Assembly (NCBI GenBank): GCA_023438965.1
Contig: JAEXPB010000332.1
Span: 1-10,266 of the forward strand
DNA length: 10,266 nucleotides
Origin: Bacillota bacterium
GTDB taxonomy: Bacteria > Bacillota > Clostridia > Saccharofermentanales > UBA5734
Direction: 5' to 3'
In this document: piece by piece, positions 1-5,325 of the stretch
Layout: each line of letters begins with the position of its first letter
How positions within the stretch are numbered: position 1 is the stretch's first letter
Notes under the pieces: model-generated
Databases searched by the model: none
Seen by the model: the letters and a program-made list of their open reading frames with translations, nothing else
Told to the model about the DNA's origin: nothing
Program-made: the position numbers and the translations under genes

Positions 1-161
1 ACCTGCATGGCAGCTCTCTCACCCAGCTTCATGACCGCGCCTTTGCCGAATTGCTTCTCAATCTGACCTAAGGCGGCGTCAAGAGCCCGGGCCCTGTCCG
101 CCTGCAATTTTTGGCTGATATCCTGCGAAGATTTTCCTGGTGCCTTTTCCCCACGTGCCAT
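1..161 (-). CDS. recA: Recombinase RecA, N-terminal fragment (runs off the left edge)
   Basis: RecA binds single-stranded DNA, drives ATP-dependent homologous pairing and strand exchange, and stimulates LexA self-cleavage in the SOS response. Only the first 53 complete codons are in the window. Residues 26-48 read [20 protein letters not shown] followed by LGE, the hallmark RecA N-terminal helix and linker; the Walker A ATPase core lies outside the window. The start is fixed by an ATG at 161 with a GGAGGT ribosome-binding site 5 bases upstream. Compared with E. coli RecA there are about 16 extra residues before the ALDAALGQ block, rich in Lys, Ser and Gln. The gene follows murJ in the same direction but has its own promoter and LexA box. 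Identification is firm from the conserved block; nothing can be said about intactness beyond the edge. Confidence 0.96.
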   Translation of the reverse strand, partial: MARGEKAPGKSSQDISQKLQADRARALDAALGQIEKQFGKGAVMKLGERAAMQ

Positions 162-166
162 ATGTT

Positions 167-172
167 ACCTCC
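167..172 (-). promoter_or_regulatory. Ribosome-binding site of recA
   Basis: The minus strand reads GGAGGT, then 5 bases, then the ATG at 161. It is a near-perfect match to the 16S rRNA 3' end and decides the recA start. Confidence 0.9.
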
Positions 173-177
173 GTAGT

Positions 178-191
178 AGAACAATCGTTCT
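178..191. promoter_or_regulatory. LexA (SOS) operator in front of recA
   Basis: The 14-mer AGAACAATCGTTCT has perfect 5-base arms (AGAAC / GTTCT) around a 4-base centre. It closely matches the Gram-positive LexA box described from Bacillus subtilis (CGAACRNRYGTTYC); the GAAC and GTTC half-sites are exact. It lies 10 bases downstream of the -10 hexamer, so it would cover the first transcribed bases (expected start near 195) and end 6 bases before the Shine-Dalgarno. Bound LexA there would block promoter escape or clearance. This is the expected control of recA in Bacillota. Basis: site seen in sequence, function from the known LexA regulon. Confidence 0.88.
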
Positions 192-201
192 TTTCTCAAT
201 C

Positions 202-230
202 ATTATAAATTTCATTGCCCTTTAAGTCAA
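202..230 (-). promoter_or_regulatory. Sigma-A type promoter of recA
   Basis: On the minus strand there is a -35 element TTGACT (230-225), a 17-base spacer, and a perfect -10 element TATAAT (207-202). Transcription should start around 195, giving a leader of about 34 bases before the recA ATG. The promoter sits in an AT-rich patch that contrasts with the GC-rich genes around it. The combination of consensus hexamers, optimal spacing and a LexA box directly downstream makes this one of the most secure regulatory calls in the window. Confidence 0.92.
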
Positions 231-241
231 TAAACAATCAT

Positions 242-279
242 CCGACAAATACCGACAAAAACCGGCAAAACCGACAAAG
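242..279. repeat. Four phased CCGACAAA-type repeats upstream of the recA promoter
   Basis: On the plus strand the unit CCGRCAAA begins at 242, 252, 262 and 271 (three CCGACAAA, one CCGGCAAA), a spacing of 10, 10 and 9 bases, so the units fall about one helical turn apart. The array ends about 12 bases upstream of the -35 hexamer and lies downstream of the murJ stop. Short A-tracts in each unit are helically phased, which could favour intrinsic curvature or an UP-like element; an array of activator sites is another possibility. Function is inferred only. Confidence 0.7.
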
Positions 280-316
280 CATCTATCGCCGGCCCGATCG
301 CGACTCTTCCGGCCGG

Positions 317-2056
317 TCAGCGTCGTCCGATCCGACGGCCGATTTTCTGCAGGATTTCCTGCGGTTCAGGCATCTGCAGGGCGATGGCGGCAATTCCGTA
401 TGTCGCCAGGCCGGCCAGGGACCGGAAAGCCAGCCAGCCCAGCTGGGCAATCTTGGCGTTCGGCTGGATGGGCAGGAGATTCAGGGCAGTGACGACCAGC
501 AGCAGGGCGGCAGCGCAGAGGGCCGATCGAATCATGAAGGGCCAGATTCGTTTGGGCGCCGCTTCCGGATAGAGCATTTTATACAGTGTATACAGGAAAG
601 CTATGCTGGTGCAGCTGGTCAGGGCATAGGCCAGAGACAGGCTGCTGACGCCCAGGCCAGGCAGCCAGCGGGTGAACGCCAGGCACAGCATGCTGTTCAG
701 AATCAGGGTCAGGATGCCGTTATAGAGGGTAACCCGGGTATTCCGGCGGGCGTAAAAGGCTTGGTTGATCAGAAATACCATAGATTGGGGCACCATCGCC
801 AGGCAATACCAGCCGAGTATGCCGCCTGCTCCGATGACGGATTGATCGTTGTAGCTGCCGCCCCATTGAAAGATCGCCCGGATGACATCCTCACGCATGG
901 CCAGAAACAAACCGGCTGATGGAATGACCAGGAACAGCGCGCTGCGCAAGCTGCGGAGCAGCAGACGCCGGCTGCCGGCATGATCCTGGTTGGCAAACAG
1001 GCCAGCCAGGGTCGGCAGCATCACATTGCCGATAGCCACCGCAAAAATACCATAGGGCAGCTGCCAGGCGGTGGTCGCGTTGCGCAGCAAAGTCGCGGCA
1101 CCGGCAAACTGGTTGGCAAAACTGGTCATGACAATCGTATTGACCTGGATGATCGATCCGGATATCAGCGTAGGCACCGCCAGGCTGAACAAACGGCGGA
1201 AACCCGGCTCGCTGTAGTCCAGGGAAAAGACGTAGAACCGGAATTCGCGCCTGGCCAGCCAGAACTGCAGGACAAAATAAGCCAAAGCGGCCAGCATGAC
1301 GCCGGAAGCCACCCGCACCGCCGCGTTGCCGTTTTCTTTGAACAGCGGCGAGCGGGTGCCCAGCAGCAGCATGGCCAGGACAACGCAGACATTGTAAAAG
1401 GAAGGGCCGAACGATGTGGAGGAGAATTTCTTATACGCGTTCAAAATGCCGATGCACAGGGCAGCCAGCATCATGAAGAAAACCTGCGGGAACAGGGCCC
1501 TGGCCACTCTGATCGCCAGCGCGCTGATCTGCGGGTCCTTGCTGCTGTTGTAGAGCGGAATGATGACCGGAGCCAGCAGTTCGCCCAGCAGAACCGCCAG
1601 CAGGACCGCCACAGCGGTCAGGTTGATGAATATGCTGACACTGCGCCAACCCCGTCGCTCCGAGCGCCGTTCGATCGCCGCGGCCAGCGTCGGCGTAATA
1701 GCGGCTTGAATCGCTCCGCCCACCAGCAACTGATAGAAAAGGTCGGGAATTTGAAATCCGATGACAAAAGCATCCGAGGCGATGCCGACGCCGCCGAGAA
1801 CGGGAGCGATCAGGATCTCGCGCAGCTGGCCGGTCAGCTTGCTCAACAGCAGGCCAGCCATCATCAATAAAGCCGCCAAGGACAAGCTTCGGTTGCGATT
1901 GTCAGCTCCCGATCCGACTGCGGGTCTGACGGCGGCGTCAGCAATGTTTCCGGCCAGGATGGCCGGACCATTCGAATGGTCCGGGGCAGCCGGCAGCCGT
2001 TCAGCAGGTTGGCTGTTTACGCGCCGTCGCGGTTGTTCCGGTATCCGGGCGCTCAT
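317..2056 (-). CDS. murJ: Lipid II flippase MurJ (MviN family)
   Basis: MurJ is a polytopic membrane protein of the MOP superfamily that moves undecaprenyl-linked peptidoglycan precursor lipid II across the cytoplasmic membrane. The 579-residue product has many hydrophobic segments from about residue 57 onward and the N-terminal family pattern SKLTGQLRE (72-80), ASDAFVIGFQIPDLF (93-107) and the VGGA segment (112-115). Compared with E. coli MurJ, the TM1 Arg corresponding to R18 appears as Lys73, while R24 (Arg79) and D39 (Asp95) are kept. A 55-residue hydrophilic, Arg/Pro/Ala-rich extension precedes TM1, making the protein longer than the usual 510-530 residues. The ATG overlaps the cinA stop as ATGA and has no clear Shine-Dalgarno, which fits translational coupling; no later ATG would keep TM1 intact. 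The stop is followed by the recA control region. Confidence 0.93.
   Translation of the reverse strand: MSARIPEQPRRRVNSQPAERLPAAPDHSNGPAILAGNIADAAVRPAVGSGADNRNRSLSLAALLMMAGLLLSKLTGQLREILIAPVLGGVGIASDAFVIGFQIPDLFYQLLVGGAIQAAITPTLAAAIERRSERRGWRSVSIFINLTAVAVLLAVLLGELLAPVIIPLYNSSKDPQISALAIRVARALFPQVFFMMLAALCIGILNAYKKFSSTSFGPSFYNVCVVLAMLLLGTRSPLFKENGNAAVRVASGVMLAALAYFVLQFWLARREFRFYVFSLDYSEPGFRRLFSLAVPTLISGSIIQVNTIVMTSFANQFAGAATLLRNATTAWQLPYGIFAVAIGNVMLPTLAGLFANQDHAGSRRLLLRSLRSALFLVIPSAGLFLAMREDVIRAIFQWGGSYNDQSVIGAGGILGWYCLAMVPQSMVFLINQAFYARRNTRVTLYNGILTLILNSMLCLAFTRWLPGLGVSSLSLAYALTSCTSIAFLYTLYKMLYPEAAPKRIWPFMIRSALCAAALLLVVTALNLLPIQPNAKIAQLGWLAFRSLAGLATYGIAAIALQMPEPQEILQKIGRRIGRR
1950..1984. repeat. 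Two abutting perfect palindromes inside the 5' end of murJ
   Basis: Positions 1950-1966 form an inverted repeat with 7-base arms CCGGCCA / TGGCCGG around GGA. Positions 1963-1984 form an uninterrupted 22-base palindrome with half-site CCGGACCATTC. The two share the CCGG at 1963-1966, so the corresponding RNA hairpins compete for these bases. The block lies in codons 25-36 of murJ, in the poorly conserved N-terminal extension, about 70-105 bases after the ATG. No U-tract follows, so it is not an ordinary terminator. Its role is unknown. Confidence 0.85.
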
Positions 2057-3318
2057 GACAGCAGGCAGCGCCGGGCCAGGTCAAGCGCGTTCAGCGTGGC
2101 TACCTTGCGGATGCGCGCCCGATTGCCGCCCAGTTGCAGCCGCCTGGTCTGTGTGCCGGCAGCGCTGGCCACCGCCAGCCAGACCAAGCCGACCGGTTTC
2201 GCCGGGCTGCCGCCGTCCGGGCCGGCGATGCCCGTGACGGCCACGGCAAGATCTGTATTTAAGATGTCACGACATCCGGTCGCCATAGCGATAGCGCAAG
2301 ATTCGCTGACTGCGCCCGCTTGGTTGATAATGTCGGACGGCACATGCAGGATCGCCATCTTGACGGCGTTGTCATAGGCCACCACACTGCCGCGGAAAAC
2401 GGCGGAGGATCCGGGCAGGTCGGTTATTGCCGCCGATACCATACCGCCGGTACAGGACTCGGCAAACCCGATCGTCTGGTTGCGCTCGGTCAACAGGTCT
2501 TTGAGCACTTCCGGCATGCTGCGCGGACCGACTTCATAAATATATTCGCCCAGGCGCCGGCGCACCTCGGCCAGCAGGTCCTGGGTTCGATCCGGCTCAT
2601 CCGGCTGGCTCACGGACTGGGTTATCCGGAACAGGACCTCGCCTTCGGACGCATAAGGTGCCAAGGTCGGGTTCCGCTGATTTTCAATCAGGTCGAGCAG
2701 CCTGGTTTCAGCAGCCGATTCACCGATACCGATCAAACGCACGAAAAGGTGGCGCAAACGATTGGCCGACTGGCTTTCCAGGTAAGGGGCAACCGACTCG
2801 CGGAACATCAGCTGCATTTCGGACGGCGGCCCCGGCAGCAAAATCAACCGTACTGGCCTTCCCGCCCGGACAGTTTCCAGGATTGCACCCGGTGCGGTGC
2901 CATTGTGGTTGGGCAGCACTATGGCCCCATCCGGCAGAAGGGCTTGTTTCCAGTTGTTAGCCGTGACTTCGCGGCGGCCGATACTGTGAAAGTAATCCTG
3001 GATGGCGGCGCGGCTGGGCTCGTGCAGGTGCAGTTGCAAACCGGCAAAGCGGGCGGCGCCGGCCATTGTCAGGTCATCCTGGGTTGGCCCCAGGCCGCCG
3101 GTCAGGATAATCAGGTCGGAACGGTCGGCGGCCAGCTGCAGGACGGCTTGCAGACGGTCCGCATTGTCGCCGACAACGGTCTGGTAATAGGAATTGATGC
3201 CCAGCAAGCTGAGTTCGCGCGCCAGCCAGGCCGCATTGGTGTTCACAATCTGCCCGAGCAGCAGTTCAGTTCCGACACAGAGAATCTCTGCGGCATTAAT
3301 GGCAGTCATTCGGTTCAT
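2053..3318 (-). CDS. cinA: CinA family protein: MoCF-like domain plus nicotinamide-nucleotide amidase
   Basis: CinA proteins hydrolyse NMN to nicotinic acid mononucleotide (PncC activity, feeding NAD salvage), and the N-terminal domain (COG1058 type) has been linked to ADP-ribose pyrophosphatase activity. The 421-residue product has full family length and both domains. The MoCF-biosynthesis-like domain spans roughly residues 8-175, with EILCVGTELLLGQIVNTNAA at 11-30, GGLGPTQDDLT at 74-84 and PGPPSEM at 162-168. The CinA C-terminal amidase domain spans about 270-418, with AESCTGG at 286-292 (Ser288 is the expected nucleophile) and VTGIAGPDGG at 361-370. The start at 3318 is supported by GGAG 7 bases upstream; a second in-frame ATG lies at codon 4. 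It overlaps rmuC by 23 bases and murJ by 4 (ATGA). In Streptococcus and Bacillus, cinA sits directly before recA; here murJ lies between. Confidence 0.96.
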   Translation of the reverse strand: MNRMTAINAAEILCVGTELLLGQIVNTNAAWLARELSLLGINSYYQTVVGDNADRLQAVLQLAADRSDLIILTGGLGPTQDDLTMAGAARFAGLQLHLHEPSRAAIQDYFHSIGRREVTANNWKQALLPDGAIVLPNHNGTAPGAILETVRAGRPVRLILLPGPPSEMQLMFRESVAPYLESQSANRLRHLFVRLIGIGESAAETRLLDLIENQRNPTLAPYASEGEVLFRITQSVSQPDEPDRTQDLLAEVRRRLGEYIYEVGPRSMPEVLKDLLTERNQTIGFAESCTGGMVSAAITDLPGSSAVFRGSVVAYDNAVKMAILHVPSDIINQAGAVSESCAIAMATGCRDILNTDLAVAVTGIAGPDGGSPAKPVGLVWLAVASAAGTQTRRLQLGGNRARIRKVATLNALDLARRCLLS

Positions 3319-4471
3319 CTTCTTTCTCCGCCATTGACGGTCCGGTTAATCCGGCCAGATCCAGGCCATCCAGGCGGCGGCGTACCTGGCTTGCTTTCTG
3401 GCCGCTGTCTTCAATCTCGTTCAGGGCACGTACCAATCGGTTGCGGGTTCGTTCCAGGCTTTCCTCATAAAGGTGGAAATCGCGCTGCACCTCGGCCAGG
3501 CATTGGGCAATCTGAATGGAGCGCTGCTCCAGGGCCTGCAGCCGGAACGCGGCTTGCAGCCCGGCCAGGGTGGCCGTCATGGATGACGGGCCGGCGATGA
3601 TGATCCGGAAATCGCGGTAGATGTCGGCGATCAGATCGGTTTCGCGCACAACTTCGGCGAAGAGCCCTTCGGTCGGCAGATAGAGCAGGGCAAAATCCGT
3701 GGTTCGCGGCGGCAGGATATACAGATTGGCAATTTTCTTGGCTTCCTGGCGGATCCGGCTGTTCAGTTCGCGCCGGAACACCTCGGCCGATTCCAGATCA
3801 CCCGCCTCCAGCGCGGCCAGCAGCCGGGCGAAATAATCGAGCGGAAATTTGGCGTCAACCGGCAACAGGACATCCTCGGCCGCTGCCTGGCCGGATGGAA
3901 TGCGGATCGCAAATTCAACCGCCTCCTGTTTCTCCGGCCGGATCCGAACTTGCCGTTCGAACTGCCCGGGTGCAAGGACCTCCGTCAGCAGCCGGTCCAG
4001 CTGCAGTTCGCCGATCACGCCGCGGGTCCGGACATTGCCCAGGACCTGCTTGAGCGAACGCACCTCCGCCGTGACTGTCTGCATTTCCTGCAGGCTGCCG
4101 GAGACCTTGTTCAGGCTCTCGGTCACCGCCCGGCGAACATTCTCCAGCTGCTGCCCGTTCCCCTGGCCATACTGCTGCAGCTGGCCCAGGAAAAGGGCGT
4201 TCACTTCCCGCTGGTCGCGGTTGGACTCGGCCACCCGGCTGGCCAGATTGCCCTGCAGCTGGTCGATTTGCCGGGCCAGATCGGCGCCCAGGCGGGTCAG
4301 GTCTTCCCGCAGCAACCGTTCGGTCAGGCGGGCTTCCCGGTTCCGGCGGGCCAGGCGGGCCAGGATGACGGCCAGAACGATGACTGCCAGCGCAAACAAA
4401 GCCAGGATAACCAGCAAGGCGTCGCCGCCTGGCGGCGTCAGAGCCAGGGCAGCCGGCTGCGCGGGCATCAT
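3296..4471 (-). CDS. rmuC: DNA recombination protein RmuC homologue
   Basis: RmuC is a membrane-anchored coiled-coil protein with a predicted nuclease-like domain; in E. coli its loss raises inversion between short inverted repeats, but its biochemistry is poorly known. The 391-residue product has one N-terminal transmembrane helix (about 18-41), a long charged coiled-coil-like stretch (about 42-145), then the RmuC domain (about 145-330) with RGVIGELQLDRLL (150-162), LPVDAKFPLDYF (203-214) and LLYLPTEGLFAEVV (262-275). A short helical tail follows. The first of two tandem ATGs shares its A with the folD TAA (TAATG); AGGAG lies 8 bases upstream, inside folD. The 3' end overlaps cinA by 23 bases. 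The neighbourhood of ftsK and recA fits a genome-maintenance role. Confidence 0.93.
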   Translation of the reverse strand: MMPAQPAALALTPPGGDALLVILALFALAVIVLAVILARLARRNREARLTERLLREDLTRLGADLARQIDQLQGNLASRVAESNRDQREVNALFLGQLQQYGQGNGQQLENVRRAVTESLNKVSGSLQEMQTVTAEVRSLKQVLGNVRTRGVIGELQLDRLLTEVLAPGQFERQVRIRPEKQEAVEFAIRIPSGQAAAEDVLLPVDAKFPLDYFARLLAALEAGDLESAEVFRRELNSRIRQEAKKIANLYILPPRTTDFALLYLPTEGLFAEVVRETDLIADIYRDFRIIIAGPSSMTATLAGLQAAFRLQALEQRSIQIAQCLAEVQRDFHLYEESLERTRNRLVRALNEIEDSGQKASQVRRRLDGLDLAGLTGPSMAEKEDEPNDCH

Positions 4472-5325
4472 TACAGGTGCTCCTGCCGGCAGAAGGCCTT
4501 CAGTGTGTTCTGCATCAGCTGGGCGATCGTCATCGGGCCCACACCGAACGGCACCGGCGTGATCGCTCCGGCAATCTCCGCCACGTTGGCAAAGTCGACA
4601 TCGCCAACCACTTTGCCTTCGGCTGATCGGTTGATGCCGACATCGACAACCACCGCGCCCGGCTTGACGAAATCCGCAGTCACGAAACCGGCCCGGCCGA
4701 CGGCGGCAATCAGGATGTCCGCCTCCCGGCAGATCCGCGGCAGGTCGGTTGTTTTAGAATGTGCGACGGTCACGGTGGCGTTTTCCCGGAGCATCAGCTG
4801 GGCGACGGGTTTGCCGACGATGTTGCTGCGTCCGATGACCACGCAGCGCTTACCGCTGATGGCGATGTCATTGGCTTTGAGCTTGGCCAGGACGCCGGCC
4901 GGCGTGCACGGAACCAGGCAATCGCGACCCAGCGACAGCAGGCCGGCGTTGACCGGGTGGAACCCGTCGACATCTTTTTCCGGCGCAATCGCACTGATCA
5001 CGGTGAATTCGTCGATGTGGGCCGGCAAAGGCAGCTGGCACAGGATGCCGTGCACCTGGCGGTCATAGTTGAGCGCATCGACCAGTTCCAGGATCTGCGC
5101 CTGGGAAACCTCTGCCGGCAGTTGGTAGCCAAAGGACTTGATGCCTGCTTCCGCACACGCTTTTCTCTTGTTGTTGACATATATGGACGATGCCGGGTCT
5201 TCGCCGACCTGGATGACAGCCAATCCGGGACGGCGCCCGGATTCAGCGTTCAGGGCGGCGATGGCGGCGCCGGTCCGGCTGCGGATTTCCTGGGCCAGTT
5301 CTTTGCCTCGCATGATCGTTGCCAT
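4471..5325 (-). CDS. folD: Bifunctional methylenetetrahydrofolate dehydrogenase / methenyltetrahydrofolate cyclohydrolase FolD
   Basis: FolD interconverts 5,10-methylene-, 5,10-methenyl- and 10-formyl-tetrahydrofolate in the cytoplasm, supplying one-carbon units for purines and formyl-Met. The 284-residue product is of normal length. Visible landmarks are the catalytic YVNNK (Tyr49, Lys53; Y50 and K54 in E. coli), QLPLP (97-101), KDVDGFHPVN (117-126, Asp120), the NADP-binding GRSNIVGKPV (165-174) and PVPFGVGPMT (257-266). In the last motif Phe260 replaces the very common Gly of PVPGGVGPMT. The frame is open upstream to an ATG at 5436, but the start at 5325 is preferred: AGGAG sits 7 bases upstream and the protein then begins MATIMRGKELA like other FolDs. 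It overlaps the end of the upstream radical SAM gene by 83 bases and rmuC by one. Confidence 0.97.
   Translation of the reverse strand: MATIMRGKELAQEIRSRTGAAIAALNAESGRRPGLAVIQVGEDPASSIYVNNKRKACAEAGIKSFGYQLPAEVSQAQILELVDALNYDRQVHGILCQLPLPAHIDEFTVISAIAPEKDVDGFHPVNAGLLSLGRDCLVPCTPAGVLAKLKANDIAISGKRCVVIGRSNIVGKPVAQLMLRENATVTVAHSKTTDLPRICREADILIAAVGRAGFVTADFVKPGAVVVDVGINRSAEGKVVGDVDFANVAEIAGAITPVPFGVGPMTIAQLMQNTLKAFCRQEHL

Noticed and set aside
288-317. Possible intrinsic terminator after murJ
   Set aside because: CCGGCC at 289-294 pairs with GGCCGG at 311-316, but the stem is only 6 bases with a 16-base loop and no U-tract follows on the minus strand.
980-1870. 296-codon plus-strand open frame opposite murJ
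   Set aside because: Gln/Arg/His-rich composition with no recognisable domain and no ribosome-binding site; it is the complement of a well-supported membrane protein gene in GC-rich DNA.
2320-3600. 426-codon plus-strand open frame opposite cinA and the end of rmuC
   Set aside because: Spans two genes confirmed on the other strand, is compositionally biased and matches no family I recognise.
3950-5068. 372-codon plus-strand open frame opposite rmuC and folD
   Set aside because: Shadow of two conserved minus-strand genes, with a change of composition where the gene beneath it changes.
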